A stretch of DNA of 64,000 nt from Epiperipatus broadwayi (Eukaryota; Onychophora; Udeonychophora; Euonychophora; Peripatidae). This document shows, piece by piece, positions 11,961 through 23,709 of this stretch. The notes below the pieces were generated by a model. It did not search any database. It worked only from the letters and a program-made list of their open reading frames with translations, and was not told where the DNA came from. The stretch's first letter is position 1. The number at the start of each line of letters is the position of its first letter. Made by a program: the position numbers and the translations under genes. The stretch lies in contig JAQFVV010012575.1 of the NCBI GenBank assembly GCA_028023455.1, positions 359,517-423,516 of the forward strand. The letters run 5' to 3'.

Positions 11961-14340
11961 CTATTTAATTTTAAAGTCAAAAACAGATTGAATTCTTATG
12001 ATATTTGTCTTGTTATGAGGATTCCATATAATTGAAACATACTCCAAGATTGGAAGAACTAAGAATATAAAAAGTTTAATTTTTGTAAATTTATTAAATG
12101 CTTTTCCATATCTGTCAATAGCTCCCACAATTTTAAGAGATTTATTCAACATAAAATTAATGTGGTTATAAAAAGACCCATTATTGGAAAATATTATTTT
12201 TAGATCTCTTTGATGATTATTTGTTATGATTTTAGAGTCACCAATGTAGTAGAAAAACCTTAAGATTTCAGATTTTCTAGAGTAAGAGACAATGGAGCAT
12301 TTATCCATATTTATATTTATATAATTATATTCACACCAATTCAGGAAATTATCTATATCACTTTGAACTAAAAACAATCATTAAAAGAATAAATATGTCT
12401 AAAAATTTTGCAATCATCTTCATAATATAGAAGATGTGAAAATTTAATGTAATTTTTTAAGTCATCAATGTATACATTAAATAATAAAGGTGCAAGAACA
12501 TTGCCTTGAGGCACCCAAGTAAAGCAATAATATGGTAATGACAACTTATTGTTAAACTTCACACAAGACATTCTATTTTTTAAAAAAGTCAAACCATTTA
12601 ATTAATAATTTGGAAAAACCTAATTTACAAAGCTTTTGAAGAAGAATTTTATGATTAACTCTATCAAAAACCTTGGACATATCAAAATAAATAACATCCA
12701 ACCTAGATTGATTCTCAATTGAATTTTAAATGTGATCAAAAATAGTTAGCAAATTTGTTTCAATGGACCTATTAGGCAAAAAGCCATGCTGCTCTGGTGC
12801 CAAAATCTTATTAACATCCAAGATAATTTTATTATATAAACATCTTTCAAATATTTGAGCAAGTGTGTAGAACTGAAATAGGCATATAGTCACCAAATCT
12901 CTAGATCCTTTCTTAAAAATAGGTACAACTTTAGCAATTTTAAGGGACGCAGGAAAAGTACAATTTCTAAAGAGCAATTAAAAATATGAAAAAGAGGAGA
13001 AGCAATATATTCAGCATATCCTTTATAAATGAAAGCTGGAATATTCTCAAAGACCACACTAGAATATAATTTAAGCTGCTTAATAGCAAAAATAATATCA
13101 GATTCAATAAATGAATTAAATGCTATTCTTTCTTTAATTTGATCATTATTTTCAGTCAAATTAGTAAAAGATTTAGATTGTTTAAAAAGCTCTGAGAAAT
13201 AATGAGAAAAATCATCTGTAATTTTTTTTGTAATATTTAAATCCTTGACTAGAGACCAAAAATTGCAAAGGATTATCAGAAATATGACTTTCAGTATTTT
13301 GTATAAATTTTTGAAAATCTCTATGATATATAACCTTTGACAATCTTCTATAATTAACAAAATTGTTATAATAATTTAAGCTTTTAGTTTTCCAATATTT
13401 ACATGGTGAAATGATTTCCTTTTAATAATTTTTTTAAGAGAGACTGAAAACCTGACAGGAAAATGGTTAGTTAAAATTTTTTTCTTGGGAGTGTATTTGT
13501 CAATTAGTTCATTAAATGATTGTTCAAAAAACTTCTTGCAGAAATCTACATCTGATGAAGAAAACAAATTTTTTCAGTTAAAGTTAGATAATTGTAAACA
13601 ATGACCCAAATAATTTCCCTTTTTGTAGTTTCTTTTCATAGTTTTAAAGGGACAACATCTATTAAATTTAATTTTAATATAAAATTCTAAGGGAGGATTA
13701 TGCAAATCAACGGAAAAAGAAAAAAAAGAAGTAGCTAAACATTCGATTGTAGGAAAATTACTAAGAATATAATTCAATGTGTGATCATTGAAATTGGGGT
13801 ATGGATTAAATTGTTTTAGATTTAACAAATTAAAAAAACAAATCATAATGCTTTAAGTGAAAATGTGACTGAATCTATGATAGTATTACCTGAATATAAA
13901 TCAGGAATATTAAAATCACCAGTAATAACTATATATGATTTGCATTTGATTAAAAAGTCTTCAAAAATACAAAGAAACTCATTAAACTCTAAAAAGGATA
14001 AGGTTGGCTTTATGTAGATAGTACTGAAAAGAAACTTGACAATATTTTCCAAACATATTTCAGACTATGTAGCTTTACAAGATGCTAATAAAATAGGAAT
14101 ATACTTATGTATAAAATTACATTTAAAGGCAATAAGCGTGTCTTTACTTTTGGAAGCAACATCAGAGGATCTTTCTGTTTGAAGTACTTTATATCTATTG
14201 TTCATAAAAATATAATCTGAGATGTGTTGAGTAAGCTAAGTTTCTGAAATAAAAACAATATCAAAATTTTCAGAACTGAAGAATTGCTTATTTTTTGCAG
14301 TCTTAGTTCTCATCCCATGTATGTTTATGTAAAAACAATA
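11961..14340 (-). pseudogene. LINE ORF2: endonuclease and reverse transcriptase (broken)
   Basis: Read on the minus strand in several frames. The endonuclease starts near 14320 with NIHGMRTK and ISET and contains ITGDFNIP (about 13910) and NDHTLNYILSN (about 13770). The reverse transcriptase shows FLPNRSIETN (12770), DMSKVFDRVNHKIL (12680), VPQGNVLAPLLFNVYIDDL (12490), LLYYEDD (12425) and LPILEYVSIIWNP (12030). DMSKVFD stands for the usual DxxKAFD, and YYEDD for the usual F/YADD: both aspartates remain but the alanine is glutamate. At least five frame changes or stops break it. In the intact family the protein nicks target DNA and copies element RNA onto it. Confidence 0.82.
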
Positions 14341-14539
14341 AAGTCCAAACATAATATGAAAAAATATAAAATAACAAATAATAATAAAGAGAAAAAAAAT
14401 TAATAAAAAATAATGCTGGCAAAAAAAATCAATCAGAAAGTATTAATGAACTAGCCAATGAGCCATAAAAATTTTTTAATGCAGTACTGCAAGGCCATAA
14501 ATGATTCAAAATAAACTCCCAATGCTTATGTTTGGAAAT

Positions 14540-16900
14540 TTAAGCAAAAAAAAAAAAAACTACTAGTATTAAATTAAACATATTAATCCTCCTAATATAT
14601 ATGACTTTAACCTGAAGTTTGTCTTCCAAAAATCTCTTTATATCAATAGATTTAACATCTACTGCCATATTTGAAATCAAACATTTATAATATTTATCAT
14701 TATCCTTAATTAATAATGAACAGTTACTATTATTAGGACCCCTATAAGAATTTGGACCTTTAAACTTAAGTTCATCATTATCTTTAGAAATATTTTTTCT
14801 AAATTTAGAAGAATAATTACTAAATTTTTTATAAAATTTATTTGAATTTAGTCTCAAATTATCAGGTAAACCAGGGGTCCCCAACGTTTTTGGATTTAAG
14901 AGCACATTCTATAATACCAGCCAGGTGGCAGGCACCATTTATTTTTTTCAACCAGATGGCGAGCACCATTTATTTTTTCAATGTAAATTTATAGTTGGAT
15001 ATTGTTAATAATACACATAATATACAAAAAAATATTTATTTCAAAAATAAAATTTTAACATATAATTAACGTTTATATTTTTATGCTGTAAAAGTATAGT
15101 ATGCCTACAATTTGATTACAATATAATACAATAATTTATAAGAAATTTTAAAAATTAAATTTATTTGTATCAGATAAATAATTTTTTATCATGTTCAGAT
15201 AGCGGCAGGCACACGTAAAATGGTCTGCGGGCGCCATGGTGCCACAGGCATAGGGTTGGGATGCTCTTTGCTAAGCTGCTTAATTGATAATTTTCTATTA
15301 GAAAATTGCTGAAAAAGAGAAGAGGTGTTAGAAGAATATATTGATGAAACAGAATTAGAAGGCCACCATTTATAAGATACATTAGAATTTCATTTGTTGT
15401 GATAAAGTTGTGTTTTATCCATAAAATCATTTTTTGTTTTAATGTGTTTTTTGCATAGTAAAACATCCCTATGATTTACATGAGAAGTTAGACCTTTTAT
15501 TCCAGTCTCATAACAAGTTTTATCTTTCTTAACAAATGACTGAGACTCTGAACTAGTATAATTGTTTACAACACTTTTTATATTATTATAACTCTTGTTA
15601 CCATATAAACTAATATTATGACCAGTATCATGATTTTCATGATATGTATTATGAAAGTTTTTATTGTAAAATATCCTGGTTTTATTTGAACCCACTTTGG
15701 AAAAACAAGTTGATTTGATGGATGGAAGAGAGCATTGAATACTTTTGCTAAAATTAGAAGTACAATTTAATGGTTTATTACAAAGTTGAGATATCTTAAT
15801 AATCAAAGAATGAATTTGTGATATAGAATAAGATTGTAAAACCTCTAAAGTGAAATGTTCAGGATATGAAATGATATAAAGAAGGAATTTATCCATGCAG
15901 CTTAAATCAACAGAAAAAGATTCAAACATTCCTTTGGATGTAATAGTAGAATTAGCTGCATAAGGAAGATTACTGCTAGCCTTATATATCAATTCCTGCA
16001 CCTTAGCAAAAGTAGAGCTATCTACAGCACTATCAACTTTACTCATTTGTACTGTATATAGAACCATTATCAGAATTATCAAAATCATTATTTGTAGCAC
16101 CTGTCTTCACAACATCTGATAATCTAGTATTAGATTTAGAAATATAATCTAATTCATTATAGTCATTAGAATTTTCTTTAATACCCTGAACTGAAGTATT
16201 ATCATAAGAAGACATTATCAAATCTGAGTTTTTTTTAGTAAATATATCATAATCAGTACTTGAAACGTGACTATCAGAGACCATAGGTTCAACCAAGTTA
16301 CACTCATTGTCTTTTGAATCTAAACCCATGATCTTATTGACCAATGACTTCGTTGAGTCACTATCCATTACCAATTCATTAAGAAGTTCATTATCAACAT
16401 CTGAAAATTTTATACTGGAAGTTATATCATTACAAGACTGATATTTAAAAAAGCCATTACCAATTGTTTGAAAAATAATAGCATCAGATTTTGATAGCCT
16501 AATACAAGACAAATGAAAATATTTTTGACATTGGCCAGAACACTTAATCCTCAGGGTTGCATCAGAAATAATCAAAGAACAACTATGACAAAAGGTAATG
16601 TCTGGAATTTTATTTTTATCAGGAATAAGCTGATTAGCTATAGTATTCATGGAGGGATAATCTGAATCAGAAATTGATGATTTTGAAAAAGATAATTGAA
16701 AAGAAAAGGCAGCATCATTATTAAGAGAAACCTTACAATAATCACATAATTAAAACAATCTAAGTGATATTTCAAACCACAGGGCCCAGAACATTTCAAA
16801 GATTTTTGCCTTCCACAAATAACAGACTGGGATAATGGACATGGAATGGCAACAGGGGCCACAATAAATTTGAAAATATTAAGCAATATATATAAGACAA
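14540..16900 (-). pseudogene. LINE ORF1 with two PHD-like zinc fingers (broken)
   Basis: Three minus-strand frames join end to end. The first (16886-16647) has CGRQKSLKCSGPCGLKYHLD followed by CF, a PHD-like Cys/His pattern. The next (16650-16039) has a second finger, FCHSCSLIISDATLRIKCSG, then CQKYFHLSC. A long Ser/Asn-rich linker follows (16100-15390), and the C-terminal part (about 14870-14590) contains CLISNMAVDVKSIDIKRFLE, where an RNA-binding fold is expected. The C-terminal part is separated from the linker by the MITE at 14872-15266. ORF1 proteins of such LINEs are thought to bind element RNA. At least two frameshifts are present. Confidence 0.75.
14872..15266 (-). mobile_element. hAT-like MITE inserted in LINE ORF1
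   Basis: The left end reads CAGGGGTCCCCAACG, a terminus typical of hAT elements. Near the right end are GTCTGCGGGCGCCATGGTGC and GGGTTGGGATGC, an imperfect counterpart. The body is AT-rich with no transposase. It interrupts ORF1 coding sequence between SSLAKS and LPDNLRL. I could not find a clean 8-bp target duplication, so the right boundary is approximate. Confidence 0.65.
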
Positions 16901-16939
16901 TGATAAAAAAAAAGCTCAGAAGAAAAAAATGTTAATATG

Positions 16940-17540
16940 AAAACTCTAAGAATCAAGGATGCCATAATGAGTGGTATTTTTGCTGCCATTAGAATGGGAC
17001 TGTTCCTGCTTTATGCCATGTAGTTAACTAGAAATTATTTTATTTTTTTAAGCAAGGAAGTAAGGAACCGTGGGGGATATGTAAAAAAATTATTCGCTTG
17101 TAAACACCGGAAAAGCTCTCTGGGGACACTTAGGGGTAAGTTAGGCCACTGGATGAAGAGCCTATTCTCAGGCATGCTAATTAAATATTAATTCAAGGTT
17201 AAAAAATAAATGGTCCAGTTAGATGGAGGATGACAAAGGATCATTGCCAATCAAAATATGGACTGCATAATGATCACAAGTCACTAAATGAAGAGCCATA
17301 TGTTCTGATATAAAACTAGTTACATAATAATTACAGATTAAATTTGAACAATGAGCTTCTCGCTTTGATCATGAAATTAATTTGTCATAATAATTGTAAC
17401 TAATGTATCAAACGGGTATATTTTCTAATTTGAAAAATTATTTACTGATGATTGTTATAATAAGTGTAGCAAATCTAAACAAATGTAAAACAAAAAGATT
17501 TACACTGTAATTGTATGCTTATTTTCCATAATGAAAATAA
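16940..17540. other. No recognisable feature
   Basis: Non-coding AT-rich sequence between the LINE 5' end and the tandem array. Confidence 0.5.
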
Positions 17541-17544
17541 ATAA

Positions 17545-18830
17545 ATAATAGTATTTATACGACCATGTCATTAAATATATTAAATTGTTAATTGACTCCA
17601 GTCAAAATTCTTACAATTCTTTTTAACATAAATCTAGTTTTTTCCAGTAAGAAAATAAACTTTTTTTCCCTTTAAAAGTATTCTTTAAAAATATTGTCAT
17701 TCCTTTAACTTGCAACATTAAAAACAACTTAAAAAATCTTGATTACTTGAACATAAAGAATCAATAAAGAAGTAAGAACAATAACTTCAAAAACTCAAAG
17801 TCCATTAAGAATAAAAATCTGTATATATTATATTCCTTTGACGTCAATAAGTTTATGCAGTTTTCAATCATCAGTTATTTCTAGACAATAGAAAATCTTA
17901 AAAAAAAAAACATACTTTGGCTTAAGCAATTTTAAAATATTAATTGTATTTATACACACATATAAGATATTAACGATCATGTCATTAAATATATTAAATT
18001 GTTAATTGACACCAATCAAAATTCTCATAATTTTTAACACAAATCTAGTCTTTTCACAATAAGAAAATAATAAACTTTTTTTTATCTTTAAAAGTATTCT
18101 TTAAAAATAACTTCCAAAACTCAAAGTCCATTAAGAATAAAAATCTGTATATATTATATTCCTTTGACGTCAATAAGTTTATGCAGTTTTCAATCATCAG
18201 TTATTTCTAGACAATAGAAAATCTTAAAAACATAAAAATAAACAAAACATATTTTGGCTTAAATAATTTAAAAATATTAATAGTATTTATGCACACATAT
18301 ACGATATCAACTAACGATAATGTCATTAAATATATTAAATTGTTAATTGACTCCAATCAAAATTCTCATAATACTTTTTAACACAAATCTAGTCTTTTCC
18401 CAGTAAGAAAATAAACTTTTTTTCCCCTTTAAAAATAACTTCCAAAACTCAAAGTCCATTAAAAATAAAAATCTGTACCCATTATATTACTTTGGCTTCA
18501 ATAAGTTTATGCAGTTTTCAATTATCAGTTATTTCTTAATCCTTAATTAAAGTTTTATAAAATTTATATTATTCAGATAACACTAAAATTATGTCACTTT
18601 CCAATATGTCTGTAAAAATAATTATTCAAGTTACTAATTAAAGATGAATTAATTGGTTAAGATAATATATATTGTATACTCCTAGATATTATATATTCTG
18701 AGGTAAAACAACTTGAAAAACTTTTGATCACACGAAGAAAAGAAATTAAGAACAATAACTTTCAAAACTGAAAATCCATTAAAGAATAAAAAGCTGTATA
18801 TAATATATCACTTTGACGTCAATATAATAA
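17545..18830. repeat. Tandem array, period about 325 bp, four partial units
   Basis: The landmark CTTTGACGTCAATAAGTTTA recurs with small changes near 17837, 18163, 18492 and (truncated) 18811. Other shared words are AACTCAAAGTCCATTA, GTCATTAAATATATTAAATT and CAAATCTAGT. Units differ by small indels, so the array is old. No coding content. Confidence 0.85.
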
Positions 18831-19132
18831 TAATAAAATAAGCTTGTTTAGATGTACTAGCATGCTCTTTATATATACTAGCATTATCGAAAAGCTTGTA
18901 TGAATGAATAATGACATTTTTTATTGCTTTAGGAGGGTCCAGCATCAAACGTAATAGAGTTGAGTCAGAATCTATGGAATCTGAAGGTTTATATTTCTAC
19001 TTTACACTAAACAACTCAGAACAGGGCTTGTATTAACATGGACATTTGTCAAATTAAATGCTGTGATTTTAAGCCTATCATCCACATGAAAAATGATCTT
19101 TCTTTTTAAAGAATCAACTTGCAAATAATATA

Positions 19133-19236
19133 GTCAAGCGTTGGTGGTCGAGAGGTCAGCACAGCCGCCTTACAAGCAGTTGTCCCGGGTTAGCGGGTTC
19201 GCTTCCTGGTCGATGCTATGACACATGAAAAAAAAA
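19133..19236 (+). mobile_element. tRNA-Gly-derived SINE
   Basis: GTCAAGCGTTGGTGGTCGAG starts a tRNA-like head, with GGGTTCGCTTCC at the B-box position and a 3' tail GATGCTATGACACATG followed by A9. It is close to the consensus suggested by the other copies. The A58-equivalent base is C, unlike a working tRNA. A transferable target duplication is not obvious. Confidence 0.85.
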
Positions 19237-19239
19237 TCT

Positions 19240-20300
19240 TTAGTAATGAAATACAATGTTTTAAAATTGTTAATCATCTGAATACGGGTTTTAATAATGT
19301 TTTTTTCCTAATATTTTAGAAATGACACTTTTCTTGATTAGGTTGTTTTAGAAGTTGGTTCTTCACAAATGATATTATTAAATATAGAATGATATGACTG
19401 ATAGAGAATTGATTTTGATAACTTATAAAATTAATAACATGTTCTATAAATTAAATTTGAAAAAGCTTCATGGTGACATGGGTTAGTTATAACTCAAAGG
19501 CCTACTTCTGGATTTACTCTTAATTCAATTGCATGTCTATAATTTCGATTATAATCCAATTCTTTTTATTAATTAATTTATAATTTAATTTACTGATAAT
19601 ATTCAACTTCCTCTTTACAAAATTAGTAATTATTCCATCTCCTGCCCATAAATGTACCATTTTTTTTTCTTCTAAATTTATTTAAAAATCAGCTGCTTTC
19701 TATGATATCTCTATAATAATTGAAGGTTATTACTTGAGAGTTTGATGAAATTCAATACTGAAAGCAGCAGAACTGAGTTTGAATACAGGGATCTTAAGCT
19801 ATTGAATTTATCATTCTATGACTGGATTAAACTATGCAGGGTTATGATATTTATAATCTAGTTTAATGATATGCAATCCACAGATTGTGACCTCTTAGGA
19901 ATTCACATAAAAGTTGTTGGGAGGGGGAAATTTTCTTAACATTTTGGATGTTTTTTTTTTGGAAAGAATTTAATTTTTAAAAATCAATAAAATTCATATG
20001 AGAATAAATTGTTTTTGTACATATAATTTTTTTTTTTAAGTGTACAATTTGTTTCAAAAATTTCATTTCAAATTGTATGTACTTAATAATAAAATGTAAG
20101 GAAGTATATACATTTGTATATTAATTAAAACTACAATTGCTTTATTATAAATATTCTTACATATTTGTACTTATGGTGCATGAAAAATTTCATTCAGGAA
20201 AAAAGAGCAAATAGAAAAATGTTGCATACCACTGATATACTTGATATTCTATTAATTTATCTATAAGTCAACTAACGGTGATGGTAAATCATGTCAGTTA
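19240..20300. other. No recognisable gene
   Basis: AT-rich; no protein-like frame or matched repeat. Confidence 0.5.
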
Positions 20301-20319
20301 TATTCATTTCCTATAGAAT

Positions 20320-21037
20320 TTCTTTATTAATTTTAACTATTAATTTGTTAAGTGCATACTCATTACATAAAGTAACATATATTAAGGTTATATCACCTTA
20401 AGACCATGCTCTTGAATATGACAGCAGGGACTCCTACAAATCTTTAATACAAGATTAACAACTTTAAAAGACAAGAGCGGCCACTCTTATCTTCAACCTA
20501 CTTTTTAATTATATAGGCGAATCTAAAGCATTTTGATTTGAGAGTGTGAGGCTATTAAATACCTCACTGAATAAGTTCACAATTTCTATTACATACTCAC
20601 ATTCGTGAAATCTTTCGATTTACAATGAGTCAGTGTTAAGATCTTATGATTAGAAATATTTTAAGACAATTTAAAGTTGTAACTCTTAATTTGTTAAGTG
20701 TATAGCCTTAATATATATTACTTTATGTAATGAGTATGCGCTTAACAAATTAATAGTTACAACTTTAAATTGTCTTAAAATATTTGCAATCATAAGATCT
20801 TAACACTGACTCATTGTAAATTGAAAGATTTCACAAATGTGAGTGTGTAATAAAAATTGTGGACTTAATCAGTGAGGTATTTAATAGCCTCATGCACTCA
20901 AATAAAAATGCTTTAGATTAGCCTATATAATTAAAAAGTAGGTTGAAGATAAGAGTGGCCACTCTTGTTTTGTAAAGTTGTTAATCTTGTGTTAAAGATT
21001 TGTAGGGGTACCTACTGTCATATTCAGGTGCATGGTC
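20320..21037 (-). mobile_element. Large palindrome, foldback family D
   Basis: Arms of about 310 bp meet near 20725: the words CTTATCTTCAACCTACTTTT, GGCTATTAAATACCTCACTG and AAGATCTTATGATT on the left recur complemented on the right. The left end TTGTTAAGTGCATACTCATT is the family D one-sided tail and occurs again inverted at the centre, so the element looks like a head-to-head duplication. Flanks TATTCATTTCCTATAGAAT (20301) and TATTCATTTATCTATAAAAT (21038) form an imperfect direct repeat of about 20 bp. Confidence 0.8.
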
Positions 21038-21059
21038 TATTCATTTATCTATAAAATCA

Positions 21060-22520
21060 TTTATAGTTTAGCTGACTGTTAGTTCAGTGTAACTCAAATA
21101 ACTCTTTTTTTGTATAATTAAGCTTATTACCATATTATCTGCATTAGATAGCAGCAACTTCTCTTTATATTCAGTATAGAGCCAATTATATAAACATTGA
21201 GTAAGTCATTGACCAGTACAATACAGTTTAAATGATTCCACATGACCACAACCAGACTATTGGCTTTTTTTTTGTAATTGAAAACTTACAAAACAGTCTA
21301 CCGTGAAAAAAAGGTAAAGTGTCCCCATTTGAGATTTTCTATCACCACATTTAATGAAGTCAATCTGAAGAATGTATTTGAATGCAATATGGTATCCATT
21401 AATGTATTAAATGCTTGTATAATGATCTTAAAATAAAAAAAACAAAAGAAAGATCAATATATAAGTTCATTTGTCTTTCTTTGAATTCAATTTGTACAAA
21501 GACAGATCAAGACTATTTTCTTAATTTGTTTTTATTTTTTTGACAATTTTGTAATTTATTATTAATAATAAAGCAATTCTATGGTCAGTTGCTTGAGAGA
21601 TCATGTGGTCTTTGAATATACTAATGGCAGTTAGAGTGTTTTTTTATTTACATTAATCAGCTGATTTGGAATCTCTAGCTTTGAGTTTATCACCAACTAT
21701 TGTGCTAAACTGGTAAGGAATGTCAGTTTATAAAGTAGAGTTATTATTAAAAAAAATAGCTGATGTTATAATTATCTTGGAATGTGATTATAACAATAGT
21801 AAATTACCATAAATCATATTACTGGCATCTTGGTGACTTATTTTGATCATTATATAACACTTATACAAAACATATAATCACATTTTTATAATCTCTTATC
21901 AAATACAATAACATAATATGCACCATTTTTTTGATAGACTTCCCAAAATGACTATATTTCTTTTTCGTTTTGGCTGATTTGAAGATACAGATCTGTAAGT
22001 CTGCACAGACTAATGATGAGCTATATTAAGTAAGATATGAAAACAACTAGATTAATACATTGATGTTTTGATTGACTTGTGATAATCATATTGAAAGTCT
22101 AAAAAAATCTTAGTTTGCCTTTTTTCTGCATAATTTTTTAAAATAAACGTAAAACAACATAATCTCTAGTTTCAAGGCTTTTCAAATTATTTAAGATTTT
22201 GTTAAAATCAGGCAGTTTACTTCAGTTAAGCATATCAAATATTTAGAATATTAATTTATAGATAATTACTAAGTGTTTTTTTCTTTAATTTTGTTTATGA
22301 ATGTGCGTACAAACAAATCACATAAGCATGTTTAAAGCACATCTTTCAAAGGTTTTAGCTTTCACGTAATTACAATGTTATCTGCTTGCTCTTAATAAAT
22401 TTGATATATTTAAATTTATTTATTGTAAAAGCTTAAAGAACATAATTTTCATTTGTATATGTTTTCATCTATATCAACTCATTTCACATTTAAGAAGAGT
22501 GATAAAAAGATATTATTTCA
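21060..22520. other. No recognisable gene
   Basis: AT-rich intergenic or intronic sequence; nothing matched. Confidence 0.5.
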
Positions 22521-22721
22521 GACCCATCAATCCTTTATTAATCTTATATAAATTCATCTACAGTAAACTGTAGATTCAAACCAAAGAAAACAACAAGCTG
22601 GATTTAGAAGTGATTTTAGTACAGTGAATCAGATCAAAGTACTAAAATTATAGAAAAGACCAAATGCTAAGGATTTATAGATTATGGTAAAGCATTTGAT
22701 ACTATAAAAATTTCCATAGTT

Positions 22722-22907
22722 CTTCACAGAGAAAAAACTCTCCATACAGTAATGCCACCCAGTGCAAGCCAGATTAATCAATGAATGCAGGAAGATTTGT
22801 GCATAAATCCCTATCTAGTGCCTACTCATCCAATATCTCCAGACTAGTTTCTGGCTTATGGCTTTCATCAGTGAGGAGTACTGGTGATCATGTATGTTTG
22901 ATGGTTT
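22722..22907 (+). mobile_element. Family A copy 2, inserted in the RTE fossil
   Basis: Left arm AAAACTCTCCATACAGTAAT, the core AGACTAGTTTCTGG and a 3' end CTGGTGATCATGT are family A; the right inverted arm is missing. It is flanked by AATTTCCATAGTT (22709-22721) and AATTTCTATAGTT (22908-22920). Both copies encode ISIV of the host reverse transcriptase, so the coding frame shows that these bases were duplicated. About 14 extra bases lie between the usual family end and the right duplication. Confidence 0.78.
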
Positions 22908-23258
22908 AATTTCTATAGTTATTAAAGCTTTAGACTATCAAAATATAGACCCAGGATGTTGTCGTATTCTGAAGAATATTTGTCAATGGGTAATAGCAAT
23001 GATTGGATTATATGGTAGCACTAAAAAGTTAACATTAAAAAAATATTTGGCAAAATTATTTTGTAGCTCCAAACCATTGTTGCAGCAGCTTTTCAAAAAT
23101 TATTTTGAGAATTAATATAAGAAATTAAAGAAAGAAAAATACAGAATGGTCATTTAAATTATCTAGACTTTATAGAAGATGTGTTTGTTTACTTCAAACT
23201 TTCATGAAGTGTCAGTTATCAGATGAAAGGAAGAAAGTAAATTTAAAGATTGATGATT

Positions 23259-23494
23259 GTTAAATAACGAAATGTGTGGTTTATATATCCCACACAAACT
23301 CAAATATATATTATTATTCTATTTATTTATTTCTAAAGCGCTTTTCGAAGGAGCTATGCCTTCATTTTCAAAGCTATAGATCTATAGCTTTGAAAATGAA
23401 GGCATAGCTCCTTCGAAAAGCGCTTTAGAAATAAATAAATAGAATAATAATATATATATTTGAGTTTGTGTGGGATATTACCGTAGAATATCTG
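23259..23494. mobile_element. Near-perfect spacerless palindrome, 12-bp target duplication
   Basis: From about 23285 to 23478 the two arms are almost exact reverse complements of about 96 bp, meeting at 23380/23381 in AAGCTATAGATCTATAGCTT; the only difference I see is a 2-bp TA indel. Flanks AGATTGATGATT occur at 23247-23258 and 23495-23506. The duplicated bases encode KIDD of the host RTE fossil. Unique outer pieces (26 bp left, 16 bp right) lie between the palindrome and the duplications. Confidence 0.88.
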
Positions 23495-23603
23495 AGATTG
23501 ATGATTATAAATTAAAAGATGTTAATTACATAAGTTTTTATATCAATAATACAGATAAAAAAATTAAAATCTGGAGTGCTTTTGGTAGAAATAAATTAAT
23601 ATT

Positions 23604-23709
23604 TCATGTGTCATAACATCAGTCGGGAGGCGAACCCGCAAAAACCTTCTGCAACCAATTGCTTGCTTGCAAGGCGGCTGCACTGACCTCTCGGCCAACA
23701 ACGCTTAAC
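23604..23709 (-). mobile_element. tRNA-Gly-derived SINE, long subfamily, 13-bp target duplication
   Basis: Minus strand: AAGCGTTGTTGGCCGAGAGG, a long variable region, GCGGGTTCGCCTCCCG, then ATGTTATGACACATG. ATAAATTAATATT flanks it at 23591-23603 and 23710-23722. It interrupts the RTE fossil after WSAFG. Confidence 0.88.

Larger units (their letters stand above)
11460..16930 (-). mobile_element. Near full-length non-LTR retrotransposon (LINE) with PHD-finger ORF1
   Basis: Minus-strand element of about 5.4 kb: ORF1 with cysteine-rich fingers, ORF2 with endonuclease and reverse transcriptase, a 3' UTR around 11470-11950 and an (ATT)n tail. The combination of PHD-like ORF1, apurinic-type endonuclease and a GVPQG-type reverse transcriptase fits the CR1/Jockey superfamily. 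Both ORFs carry frameshifts and stops, and a hAT-like MITE sits in ORF1, so this copy cannot move by itself. The survival of both ORFs over their full length suggests a moderately young insertion. Confidence 0.8.

Noticed and set aside
14872-15266. Clean 8-bp duplication for the hAT-like MITE
   Set aside because: None could be found; boundaries remain approximate.
22722-22907. Exact end of family A copy 2 at GATCATGT
   Set aside because: The duplicated host codons lie 14 bases farther right, so the insertion boundary was placed there.
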